A DNA stretch of 43,572 nt from an uncultured Saprospiraceae bacterium (GTDB lineage: Bacteria; Bacteroidota; Bacteroidia; Chitinophagales; Saprospiraceae), in the NCBI GenBank assembly GCA_938015435.1, contig CALLPN010000027.1:1-43572 (forward strand), in the 5' to 3' direction. The first letter of the stretch is position 1. Every line of letters begins with the position of its first letter. The notes under the pieces are model-generated. The model did not search any database. It was not told where the DNA came from and saw nothing but the letters and a program-made list of their open reading frames with translations. Positions 1 to 8,453 of this stretch are shown here, piece by piece. The position numbers and the translations under genes were made by a program.

Positions 1-40
1 CTAAATAATAAGAGCCCTATAGAATTTGCTGATCGGCGCC

Positions 41-78
41 AGCCCTCTTTTGGGCTTTATAAAGCCCAAAAGAGGGCT
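41..78. repeat. 38-bp perfect palindrome (possible bidirectional terminator)
   Basis: The arm AGCCCTCTTTTGGGCTTT (41-58), the centre AT and the exact reverse-complement arm (61-78) make a perfect 38-bp palindrome. Each arm also carries its own small inverted repeat (AGCCC...GGGCT), so the sequence could fold as one long hairpin or as two short ones. No long T tract follows on either side, so it is not a textbook intrinsic terminator. It sits outside any gene I can identify, next to a short reverse-strand run (80-96) that reads VLIKE-stop. Confidence 0.75.
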
Positions 79-495
79 GTTATTCTTTGATTAAAACATT
101 ATATTTAAATTATAAACTGTCTAAGTTTTAGTAAGTCTACACTAGCAGACGCAAAGGTGATGCACCAGTTCAGGAGTTTTTATCGAGAAAAATCAGCCAT
201 TAGACTTCAATCATCAGTTTTCAGGCTTCAGTTCCCAGTCTTTGAATCCCTAAAAGAAAATAAAACACGTTTTAAATTTTTGATTCAGTAGCATTTGTTC
301 CATTATATAAAGACCGTTTTGAGTAACTAAATAACAATGAAATAGAGCTATTGCTTTTTTGTTTAAGGTTTCAGATGAAGTATGGAATTAGAAATGTATG
401 ATAGCTGCAAGGAATAGATGATTATTGTATATCTATTTTCGTGCCTGTCGATAGGTAACTCGCTAAATTTTCCAATAAGCAACTTAAGCTACGCC
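79..495. other. intergenic stretch without a recognisable gene
   Basis: AT-rich, with stops in all frames. Apart from the VLIKE-stop vestige at 80-96 on the minus strand I see no coding pattern, RNA gene or repeat. Confidence 0.5.
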
Positions 496-500
496 AAAAA

Positions 501-528
501 AAACCACTGAACAATAGCTCAGTGGTTT
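501..528 (-). terminator. intrinsic terminator of the metalloprotease gene
   Basis: AAACCACTGA (501-510) and TCAGTGGTTT (519-528) form a 10-bp perfect stem with an 8-nt loop. On the minus strand the stem is followed by a run of eight T (A tract at 496-503 on the plus strand, partly shared with the stem). It lies 24 bases past the stop codon of the minus-strand gene ending at 552. Confidence 0.85.
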
Positions 529-551
529 TAGATATTCTCCGCCAATTTTTT

Positions 552-3500
552 TTATTCTTTGATCAATACCGTTCCATTTTCAATAATGACATCTCCATCA
601 CTTGTAAAAGATTTCGCAGTAGTACCTTCAAAGTTATTTTCTATTATGACGTCACTTAGCTTCATCTCACCTAAATTATAGAATGCTCCACCATTGGTTG
701 TAGAAAATCCATTTTGAAGTGATAAATCAGAAAGTGTTAGTGTGAGACCGGAAGGCACTTGGAAAATTCTATTCGTAGCTCCTCCAGAAATTGTAATTCC
801 ATTAACGGCACTACCATCTACAGAAACTGTTCTATTGGCAAGGATTTCCGATGTGAGAGTAATTACGGTATTCGATGGTATGCTACTACTAAAAACGATA
901 TTATCTCCAGCACAAGCGTCTGTCATAAGCATCCGAAGTGTGCCCGTTCCACTATTGCTTGTATTGGTTACTGTCTTTGTTCCTGGTGTACATCCATTGA
1001 CTAAGACTGGTTTAGTGTTAGAAGTAAAGTCACCACAAACTGTACCGTCTAGTACGTCTGATTCAAATGCTGAAAATGGGCCATTTATATAACTAGAGAG
1101 GTCTGTACTACTTATATAGGATAAACCATGTACCGTATAATTACCACCAACATATATATTGTCATCTGTCATATCAGGACTGGTGTCTATTCCCATGATA
1201 TTATTGCTATTGTCTACTACAACATAACTGCTTGTATAACCGGCTGGAGCAACTGGCTCTACCTCATATAGTTTACCACCTACACTGTTGCTGAATGAAA
1301 CAGTGTATGCTCCAGTAACCCCATTGCTAAACGCTGAAAACTTTACTATGTAAGTACTGCCAGCTGTCAAAGGAGCCATTACAGAGCTACCAAGACTGAT
1401 GCTATTTCCAGTGGCGGCTCCGCTGCTGGCTATCCAGTTGAGACACACATTGTTATTGTCATAACTTATTTCGTATATATTGATAACACTGTTGTAAGAG
1501 AAAGATCTAGAGAAAGTATAGATTCCAGTAATGTCTGGAACTAATGCTTGAGTCTCATGAAAGGGTGTATTTCCAAAAAACGTACAACTATTATCACTTG
1601 TATTCATACAGGTTAGAAGTGCAGTTTGATCAGTATTGTCAAGACTACTTGACATTTGAGTAACTTCAATTCCAGATTGTAACATGAGATCTAATGCAGG
1701 ATCTCCTGCATCTTCTGTCACTAGATTTGTATTGATTATTACTCCAGCATCTATCGTGCAACTTGATATTATAGTAATGTCTTCATTATTGACATCAAAA
1801 AAGTAGTTGCCAATGGCTTTTATTTTTATTCTTCCTTGAGTGGTTCCATTTATCGGCATGGTCACTGGGTGACTGCCATCATTAGCTGTAGATGCCGCTA
1901 AGGTAATTGGATAGGTTAAGCCTCCATCTATTGAGAATAGTATCTCTACATTAGTACAGTTAATAGGTGACGAATCAGTGTTGTTGACATTCCATGTAAC
2001 AGTAACGTTTTCTGCCGATTGGTACGCTGTACCTACAGAGTTAGCTATTGTCACTTCAAATGGTCCAGAATTACCATCTACGGTTAGAGTCACATCTTCA
2101 CAATTTACACCACCAGCGGTGGCATTGAAATCTCTAGCCATTAATCTCAATTTAATATCCCTTGCTACGGTAGGTAATATTTCTCCTTTAGTTTGAACGT
2201 TACCTACGATATCTGATAACTTTGGAAAAGATCTATAATTACCGTCTGAAGTAGGGTCCATGCTTCTAAATAGTGGGGCAGTAGTACTAGTTGCTGCATC
2301 ATTAGGATTGCCATCAGGGCAACTGAGTACAAGCGCATCAGTATCGTATTCTTCCCAATTATATACGAGTGGATCTCCATTAGCATCTGTTCCGGAGCCT
2401 GTAATTTCAAAAGGGGTACTTTTCGGTATAGTTTTATTACTAGGAACGGTAACTATAGGAGGCGTATTACCAGTTGCAGTGGGAGTTACACAGCCAAAGG
2501 TACCTACATGAGTTAGCATTTGCTCTAAGCTATTTGCATGGAAATAGACAGAATTAGATACTGGAGTAATGTCGTGAGACTCTGTACATGGCGATGTTTG
2601 CCAACAAATACCTTCATAACTCATCAATGAGTTACCTGATCCTGGTTCATATCCCGCACCTGCAGATCTATTAGCACAATTGGCTGAAGTACCGTAGTAT
2701 GAATGCGTTGCACCAAACTGGTGACCTACTTCGTGTGCGAATACACCCATGAAAAAACTTACACTATAACTTCCTTTTGCACCCGTCCATCCTCTGGCTT
2801 TAAACACATCTCGGCATGTTACACCTAGACCTGCAACTCCAGATCCGCTGGTGCCTGTTCCAGGCATTTCGTAGAACACATGACCAATATCATAATCGGC
2901 GGCAGGTATCACACCACTGATGACCGTATGAGCCGACCCAGTCCGGTTAGATGTTTCAAAACCATCAGTTACTGGATTGAAAAATATGAGGTCGTCATTA
3001 TCAGCAATAAGCGTAAATGTGGTTGCTAGTTCTCTTTCAAAAATAGCATTCAATGCAGTGAGATAAGTGTTGATATCATCATTGATTATCGTGAGATTAT
3101 CTCCTCTATGATTGGACCACTCACCACTGCTGGCTAAGGCAATTTTGTAATCTCGTAATTGATCACCGATTCCTGCGCTAGTTCTTGTGCTGATTACTTC
3201 GTCACGTACAAGATTATGCATTTCGGAATCACATGAGAAACTTTCACCTTTGGTATATATGTAAGATACATGCAGGTCATTATCTAAAGATTCTATAAAT
3301 ACAGTTTGACTTTCAGTATAAATAAGGCCACGAACACCTCTTGGTGAAATCGCTAACCTTCCAGAGATGAGTGTATCATCACCACCGGTAATCTTGTAGG
3401 TTTTGTTATCAGGATATTTTAGGTAATGATCTGGATGACTCACTGGAGCTTCATGCAGCTGTACTACAATTGGTTTCCCATTAGGGAGGGTAAGATCCAA

Positions 3501-3722
3501 GTCAATACCTCTTAGTTCTTTTTGTGTGTTGAAATTAGGTGCATTGCTTAGTGTATTTCTAACGACGTCTAATGAGATATCAAAAGTAAAAGCATCATTA
3601 GGTAGGATGCCTCTTTCAATAAGTTTAGATTGATTCTCGATAGATGGAGTAATAATTTGGCCCCATAACGGACATAGGTACATTCCCACGATTAACGTGA
3701 GAATGGCGTTGCGGATAATCAT
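552..3722 (-). CDS. secreted reprolysin-type zinc metalloprotease with Ig-like and beta-helix regions
   Basis: A 1056-residue exported protease. An N-terminal signal peptide (about residues 1-22, ending LWGQ) and a propeptide-like region precede the catalytic domain. The zinc site HEVGHQFGATH lies near residue 330 (HExxHxxGxxH), followed by a Met-turn-like SLMSYEG near 365, as in M12B/reprolysin-like metallopeptidases. After it come Ig/Fn3-like segments (about 420-650), a bacterial pre-peptidase-like segment and a C-terminal stretch (about 930-1040) resembling short beta-helix 'choice-of-anchor' repeats. Bacteroidota relatives usually end in a T9SS sorting domain; here the protein ends ENGTVLIKE without a PNP-type motif I can recognise. 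ATG start; terminator directly downstream. Predicted role, from family knowledge: extracellular protein degradation. Confidence 0.88.
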   Translation of the reverse strand: MIIRNAILTLIVGMYLCPLWGQIITPSIENQSKLIERGILPNDAFTFDISLDVVRNTLSNAPNFNTQKELRGIDLDLTLPNGKPIVVQLHEAPVSHPDHYLKYPDNKTYKITGGDDTLISGRLAISPRGVRGLIYTESQTVFIESLDNDLHVSYIYTKGESFSCDSEMHNLVRDEVISTRTSAGIGDQLRDYKIALASSGEWSNHRGDNLTIINDDINTYLTALNAIFERELATTFTLIADNDDLIFFNPVTDGFETSNRTGSAHTVISGVIPAADYDIGHVFYEMPGTGTSGSGVAGLGVTCRDVFKARGWTGAKGSYSVSFFMGVFAHEVGHQFGATHSYYGTSANCANRSAGAGYEPGSGNSLMSYEGICWQTSPCTESHDITPVSNSVYFHANSLEQMLTHVGTFGCVTPTATGNTPPIVTVPSNKTIPKSTPFEITGSGTDANGDPLVYNWEEYDTDALVLSCPDGNPNDAATSTTAPLFRSMDPTSDGNYRSFPKLSDIVGNVQTKGEILPTVARDIKLRLMARDFNATAGGVNCEDVTLTVDGNSGPFEVTIANSVGTAYQSAENVTVTWNVNNTDSSPINCTNVEILFSIDGGLTYPITLAASTANDGSHPVTMPINGTTQGRIKIKAIGNYFFDVNNEDITIISSCTIDAGVIINTNLVTEDAGDPALDLMLQSGIEVTQMSSSLDNTDQTALLTCMNTSDNSCTFFGNTPFHETQALVPDITGIYTFSRSFSYNSVINIYEISYDNNNVCLNWIASSGAATGNSISLGSSVMAPLTAGSTYIVKFSAFSNGVTGAYTVSFSNSVGGKLYEVEPVAPAGYTSSYVVVDNSNNIMGIDTSPDMTDDNIYVGGNYTVHGLSYISSTDLSSYINGPFSAFESDVLDGTVCGDFTSNTKPVLVNGCTPGTKTVTNTSNSGTGTLRMLMTDACAGDNIVFSSSIPSNTVITLTSEILANRTVSVDGSAVNGITISGGATNRIFQVPSGLTLTLSDLSLQNGFSTTNGGAFYNLGEMKLSDVIIENNFEGTTAKSFTSDGDVIIENGTVLIKE

Positions 3723-4161
3723 ATAATTCCTTGTTTTATTAAATTAGGTTATACTCTTTCAACTTTTCAGTATAAAGAGTACTTCACAAAGTACCACGAA
3801 AGAACCATTAAAACAAGTCTGATGTGGTTTTCTAATATGTGTATTATTGCGAATACTAGAGTTTTGTAGTTCGAGTTTGGAGTTTGTCCAAACAATCAAA
3901 TCCAAAAGCCACTAAAACGAGAAGCTATAAAATCAATGACTCCTGTTGTGGTCTTATATCAATTCTTATAAGAATGTCATACTAAATTTATAGATGACCT
4001 GTTGAATTTAGAAGCAGAAAAATGGAAGTTTAGCCTTAGTTAAGAATCGTATAGCAAAAATTAAAATTGGACTGATTTACAAAAAAATATAGCCCACCTA
4101 GATTAACTTCATGACAGATGAGAATCTAGATTGAAAAGGCAATAAACCTTGACTTTCCGGC
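3723..4161. other. 439-bp intergenic region, nothing identified
   Basis: Separates two minus-strand genes, so it should hold the metalloprotease promoter. A 14-bp palindrome ATTCTTATAAGAAT lies at 3962-3975. I see no RNA gene, ORF or clear promoter box. Confidence 0.4.
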
Positions 4162-5643
4162 CTAAGCAATCTCCAATTCTGTTAAAGTAAACCAATCCTT
4201 TATGATGGTATCTTCCACATTGATTCCAGATTTGTGGTAATATTCATTCTTATACTTATTGTAATTATAGTCTTTTACCCACTCTTGATGGTATTGACAT
4301 AAATTTTCGATTGCTTGGATTAAGTACTCGACTTCAGAGTCAGTCATAGTAGGGTGCAAAGACATACGTATCCAACCTGGTTTATTGGAATTGTCGCCTA
4401 GGTTGATTAGATCAGTTATGCTTTTCGACTTTTCATTGGTCACCTGTAGTAAATAATGGCCATAAGTTCCAGCACATGAGCATCCTCCTCTTACTTGTAT
4501 TCCATACTTGTCATTAAGTAATTTTACGGCAAGATTGAAATGACAGTCTTGTATATAGAAACTAAAAACGGCCAATCTATCTTGAACATTTTCAGCTAGA
4601 ATATGGAGATTTTTAACCTTAGTAAGTCGATCCCATATGGGCTGCATCATTTCATGCTCTCTATGTAATATATTACTCACACCCATTTCTTCTTTGAGCT
4701 GAATGCATAAAGCGACCCTCATTGTTTGGATGAAGGAAGGCGTACCACCATCTTCTCTAGCTTCGATCGAGTCGTAATATTTGTGTTCGCCCCATGGATT
4801 GGTCCAATCCACAGTGCCTCCTCCTGGATTATCAGGAATCTTGTTATCGTACAATGATTGACAGAATAGTAATATCCCAGAGCTCGACGGTCCACCTAAA
4901 AATTTATGCGGGGAGAAGTATATCGCATCTAATTTCTCTTCAGGATCCATTGGGTGCATATCTATATCAATATAAGGTCCAGAGCAAGCAAAGTCTACAA
5001 AACAATAACCTCCAGCCTTATGGATTAATTTTGCGATTTGGTGATAGGGTGTTTGTATACCAGTCACGTTAGAGCAAGAGGTGACCGCGGCTATTTTCGT
5101 TGGCCTGTCTGCATACTTGTCTAATAACTCCTGAAAGTGGCCAAGATCTACACAACCTTCACTGCAGGCTTGTATTACATCGACATCACAAATCGTTTCT
5201 AGCCAAGAAGTTTGATTAGAATGATGTTCCATATGAGTTACAAATACGATAGGTCTTTCGGATTGAGCGATGTCTAATTTTTTACGCATCTTCTCATGTA
5301 CCTTGAGTCCAAGCATACGTTGCAACTTGTTGACAACACCAGTCATTCCAGAGTTGGATGATATCAAAATGTCGGTCTCCGCAGCATTGACATGTTTTTT
5401 GATAATGTCTTTAGCGCGATGATAGGCCTTGGTCATACTCGACCCAGTTACTGTAGTTTCTGTATGTGTATTGCCTACAAAGGGTGCTATATCGTTTGTG
5501 ATTCGAGATTCTATTGGCCCATACATACGACCACTAGCAGTCCAATCTGCATAGACGATCTTTTTTGTGCCATATGGACCAGTAAAAGTTTGATCAATAC
5601 CGATAATATTTTTTCTGAATCTTTCGAAATATTGCTCTGTCAT
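4162..5643 (-). CDS. class V aminotransferase-fold PLP enzyme (cysteine desulfurase-like)
   Basis: A 493-residue PLP-dependent enzyme of the class V aminotransferase / SufS-like fold. Visible landmarks are YADWTASG near residue 31, the SNSGMTG substrate/PLP region near 97, the Schiff-base lysine in SPHKFLGG near 248, and RGGCSCAG near 386, which sits where SufS/NifS proteins carry the catalytic cysteine loop. It is longer than typical SufS (about 406 aa), mainly at the C-terminus. No suf or isc genes are nearby, so a role in Fe-S assembly is not supported by context; a cysteine/selenocysteine desulfurase or another class V activity are both possible. It follows glmM on the same strand after 64 bp. 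Confidence 0.85.
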   Translation of the reverse strand: MTEQYFERFRKNIIGIDQTFTGPYGTKKIVYADWTASGRMYGPIESRITNDIAPFVGNTHTETTVTGSSMTKAYHRAKDIIKKHVNAAETDILISSNSGMTGVVNKLQRMLGLKVHEKMRKKLDIAQSERPIVFVTHMEHHSNQTSWLETICDVDVIQACSEGCVDLGHFQELLDKYADRPTKIAAVTSCSNVTGIQTPYHQIAKLIHKAGGYCFVDFACSGPYIDIDMHPMDPEEKLDAIYFSPHKFLGGPSSSGILLFCQSLYDNKIPDNPGGGTVDWTNPWGEHKYYDSIEAREDGGTPSFIQTMRVALCIQLKEEMGVSNILHREHEMMQPIWDRLTKVKNLHILAENVQDRLAVFSFYIQDCHFNLAVKLLNDKYGIQVRGGCSCAGTYGHYLLQVTNEKSKSITDLINLGDNSNKPGWIRMSLHPTMTDSEVEYLIQAIENLCQYHQEWVKDYNYNKYKNEYYHKSGINVEDTIIKDWFTLTELEIA

Positions 5644-5707
5644 GATTTACGGTTATAATAACAGTGAGGATTTAAACTTCCTCTAAATATAGATCGAAAT
5701 CATGAAA

Positions 5708-7084
5708 TTATAACAACTCTAGAACTGTATTTTTTACGCTTAATCCGAGTGCTGTCGCGGTCGCAGAATCTTTGGCTTCACTATAGATTCTAATGATTGG
5801 TTCTGTGTTAGATTTTCTGAGATGAACCCAACCATCGGCGAAGTCTATTTTTACGCCGTCGATAGTATTAACACGTTCATCTTTAAATTTATTTTCTACA
5901 GCCTTGAGGATTGCATCTACATCCATTTCTTTGGTTAGTTGTAGCCTATCCTTTACAATTTCGTATGGTGGATAGCTGGCTTTTAGCTCAGACATTGATC
6001 TTCCATCATTTGCTAAGTGTGTAAGCATAATTGCAATACCTACCAGCGAATCTCTTCCATAATGGAGTTCTGGAAGTATGATTCCTCCGTTTCCTTCTCC
6101 GCCTATTACGGCATTGGTGGCTTTCATCATGTTGACCACATTGACTTCACCTACAGCAGATGCTGAATAGCTTGCACCATGCTTAGTCGTCACATCCGCT
6201 AGAGCTCTGGTCGAAGATAAGTTGGATACAGTATTACCTTTCTTGATTGACAAGATATAATCTGCTACAGCGACAAGAGTATACTCTTCACCAAACATAC
6301 TACCATCTTCATTGACAAATGCCAATCTATCTACATCAGGATCCACTGAGATACCAAGATGAGCTTTTTCTTTTTTAATAGTTTCTGATAATTCTATCAA
6401 GTGGGCTGGCAGTGGCTCAGGGTTATGGGCAAATTGGCCATTTACTTCTTCATTGATAAGTGTGTATGTTACTCCTAACTTATCTAATAATGGTGGGATT
6501 GATATTGCCCCTGTACTATTGATACAGTCTACCACTACATGGAATTTTTTGCTTTTAACTAGATCTACGCTTACATAAGGGAGTTCTAACAATATATCGA
6601 TATGCTTTTCTATATAGCCCTCCATCTTTCTATAGCTACCTAGGCTATCTACATCAGCGAAGTGTAATTTTCCACTGTCGATAGTATCTATGATTTCTTG
6701 ACCGACTGCCGCCGAAATAAATTCTCCTGTTTGAGTAAGGAACTTGAGTGCATTCCATTGTTTAGGATTATGACTCGCTGTAAATATGATTCCAGCACCT
6801 GCACCTTCTAGAGGTACAGCCATCTCCACGGTAGGAGTAGTCGAAAGGCCAAGATCAATTACTTCCATTCCCATGCTAATCAAGGTCTGCACGGCCAATT
6901 GACTAACCATCTCTCCACTGATTCGACCATCTCTACCTACTACTACTTTGTGAGGTGCTCCGCTTTTGATAATCCACTGAGCAAATCCAGCAGTACATTC
7001 TACGATGTCTATAGGAGTGAGATTATCTCCGGGTTGCGCTCCTATAGTTCCACGGATTCCTGATATTGATTTTATTAAAGCCAC
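5708..7084 (-). CDS. glmM: phosphoglucosamine mutase
   Basis: A 458-residue alpha-D-phosphohexomutase. The N-terminus ALIKSISGIRGTIG, the phosphoserine loop TASHNP (near residue 102), the metal-binding loop DPDVDRLAF (near 245), the sugar-specificity loop GEGNGG and the C-terminal phosphate-binding loop RKSNTEPIIR are all intact and in order. GlmM converts glucosamine-6-phosphate to glucosamine-1-phosphate for UDP-GlcNAc, peptidoglycan and lipid A synthesis in the cytoplasm. The start codon is GTG (7084): it gives the conserved N-terminus and there is no in-frame ATG just upstream. A phosphomannomutase activity cannot be excluded from sequence alone, but GEGNGG and length favour GlmM. Confidence 0.9.
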   Translation of the reverse strand: MALIKSISGIRGTIGAQPGDNLTPIDIVECTAGFAQWIIKSGAPHKVVVGRDGRISGEMVSQLAVQTLISMGMEVIDLGLSTTPTVEMAVPLEGAGAGIIFTASHNPKQWNALKFLTQTGEFISAAVGQEIIDTIDSGKLHFADVDSLGSYRKMEGYIEKHIDILLELPYVSVDLVKSKKFHVVVDCINSTGAISIPPLLDKLGVTYTLINEEVNGQFAHNPEPLPAHLIELSETIKKEKAHLGISVDPDVDRLAFVNEDGSMFGEEYTLVAVADYILSIKKGNTVSNLSSTRALADVTTKHGASYSASAVGEVNVVNMMKATNAVIGGEGNGGIILPELHYGRDSLVGIAIMLTHLANDGRSMSELKASYPPYEIVKDRLQLTKEMDVDAILKAVENKFKDERVNTIDGVKIDFADGWVHLRKSNTEPIIRIYSEAKDSATATALGLSVKNTVLELL

Positions 7085-7133
7085 TTTTATGTTTTTAATG
7101 TCTAATTCTTAATTCAGTTCAAAGCTAAAAATT

Positions 7134-7141
7134 TAACTTTG
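7134..7141 (+). promoter_or_regulatory. putative -7 box (TAACTTTG) for the PAP2 gene
   Basis: TAACTTTG matches the Bacteroidota sigma-A -7 consensus TAnnTTTG. It would place transcription start about 40 bases before the TTG start at 7189. No good -33 TTTG is visible at the usual spacing. Confidence 0.4.
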
Positions 7142-7188
7142 GACGTCAACGTTAAATATACGTCACTTACTCATATATATAATAAATC

Positions 7189-7743
7189 TTGTCAGCACTA
7201 TTAGATATAGATAAAGCCTTGTTTCAATTCGTCAATGCGGATATGACTAACGGATTATTTGATGCTGTAATTCCATGGCTAAGAGAACCTGAGTTTTGGG
7301 CGCCGGTGTATTTATTTATTATCGGATTTTGTTTGTTTAATTTTGGAAAGAAAGGCTATTTTATTATTGTCTTTCTTGCACTTACTGCGGGTACGGCAGA
7401 CTTTATAAGTAATACTGTTTTTAAGAAAAATGTGGAACGACTAAGACCTTGCAGAGCTTTAAATGCTGATGAAGTTGTGATAAGAGTGCATTGTGGCAGT
7501 GGTTATAGCTTTACTAGTAATCATGCGGCCAATCATTTCTCGATATCATGGTTTCTCATTTTTATGTTGCCTTTAGGATATAGGAAACTTAAAATCACTT
7601 TAGGAATATGGGCTTTCACTGTTGCATTTGCTCAAGTGTACGTAGGCGTGCATTACCCATTGGATGTAATCAGTGGAGGGCTATTAGGGGTTTGTATAGC
7701 TTATTTGTGGAGTGAGATGTTTCATAGGTTTTGGAAAGGCTAA
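7189..7743 (+). CDS. PAP2-family membrane phosphatase
   Basis: A 184-residue type 2 phosphatidic acid phosphatase (PAP2/BcrC/LpxE superfamily). The three signature motifs are present: KKNVERLRP (about residues 80-88), TSNHAAN (the PSGH-equivalent, with the catalytic His) and VGVHYPLDV (SRxxxxxHxxxD-equivalent). Five to six hydrophobic segments place it in the inner membrane. Likely substrates are lipid phosphates such as undecaprenyl pyrophosphate or lipid A phosphates; the sequence does not decide. The start is TTG at 7189: the residues after it (SALLDIDKALFQFVN) match the usual amphipathic N-terminus, and the first ATG would remove it. Divergent from glmM, convergent with the ACT-domain gene. 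Confidence 0.85.
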   Translation: MSALLDIDKALFQFVNADMTNGLFDAVIPWLREPEFWAPVYLFIIGFCLFNFGKKGYFIIVFLALTAGTADFISNTVFKKNVERLRPCRALNADEVVIRVHCGSGYSFTSNHAANHFSISWFLIFMLPLGYRKLKITLGIWAFTVAFAQVYVGVHYPLDVISGGLLGVCIAYLWSEMFHRFWKG

Positions 7744-7765
7744 GTAAAGTTTCGGTTATTATCTT

Positions 7766-8209
7766 TTATACAATTTTTCGATTAGCTATATTTATTTTGT
7801 GTTCCTTCTTTGATGACATCTCTCTAAGTACATTCAAGGCTTTGTGGTTATCTTTTTTATCGATAAAGATGTGATCATGATAGTATCCTGCAATCACATT
7901 ACAGCTTATCCCGTTATCACCTAATTCTTTTGAAAATGCTGCGGTTAGTCCTACAGCGGCTAAGGAAGAATGAATATTAAGAGTAATCCAAGACGCTATA
8001 TACTCATAAGTTAATCCAAGTCTGTCAGCATCCATTTTTGAAAGAATTAATGTAATTCCTTCTTTTTCTTTTATCTCACAAATAGTAGTTTCTCTTGGAA
8101 TCGCCATAGTGTTATGAACGGTTGTAAAAACGTAATCACCTTCATTAAGTACAGGTTCCATGTTAGCGATTAATTGTGCTAAATCTGTTTCTCCAGTCTT
8201 ATTTTCCAT
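7766..8209 (-). CDS. ACT-domain protein (two-ACT, CASTOR/DUF2241-like)
   Basis: A 147-residue small cytoplasmic protein. The pattern LAQLIANMEPVLNEGDYVF, then RETTICEIKEKEGITLIL and a second half with GLTAAFSKELGDNGISCNVIAGYYHDHIFI matches the family of stand-alone double-ACT proteins annotated as ACT_3/DUF2241 and ACT_7. Such domains bind amino acids; no catalytic domain is attached, so the role is probably ligand sensing, but the ligand is unknown. It is monocistronic, its 3' end facing the PAP2 gene 22 bp away. Confidence 0.8.
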   Translation of the reverse strand: MENKTGETDLAQLIANMEPVLNEGDYVFTTVHNTMAIPRETTICEIKEKEGITLILSKMDADRLGLTYEYIASWITLNIHSSLAAVGLTAAFSKELGDNGISCNVIAGYYHDHIFIDKKDNHKALNVLREMSSKKEHKINIANRKIV

Positions 8210-8403
8210 TTTTTTAATATTTGATTTACGCGATGAATAAATAATTGTCCACGTTCTCTCTAGTAAAACGAATGAATAGAATTCCAGTTGATTGCTCGTA
8301 TAAATATTGCTAATGTAGAATCATTATTTTGATTCCGAGATGTATAAGTCATACATTTTTCAAGAATGATGTTTAGAATATATTCTCCTAATAAGCATAA
8401 AAA

Positions 8404-8431
8404 AAAGAGCCCATCAAATGATGAGCTCTTT
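8404..8431 (-). terminator. intrinsic terminator of the LVIVD/T9SS gene
   Basis: AAAGAGC-C-CATC (8404-8415) pairs with GATG-A-GCTCTTT (8420-8431) around an AAAT loop, with one C/A mismatch. On the minus strand it continues into a T tract (A run at 8399-8406 on the plus strand). It lies 22 bases past the stop at 8454. Confidence 0.85.
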
Positions 8432-8453
8432 AAAATTGCTTTATATTAAAACC

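Noticed and set aside
742..1092. Plus-strand ORF of 116 codons inside the metalloprotease gene
   Set aside because: Shadow frame; the minus-strand gene has a signal peptide, catalytic motif and terminator.
3962..3975. 14-bp palindrome ATTCTTATAAGAAT
   Set aside because: AT-rich, isolated and without a divergent gene pair; no support for an operator.
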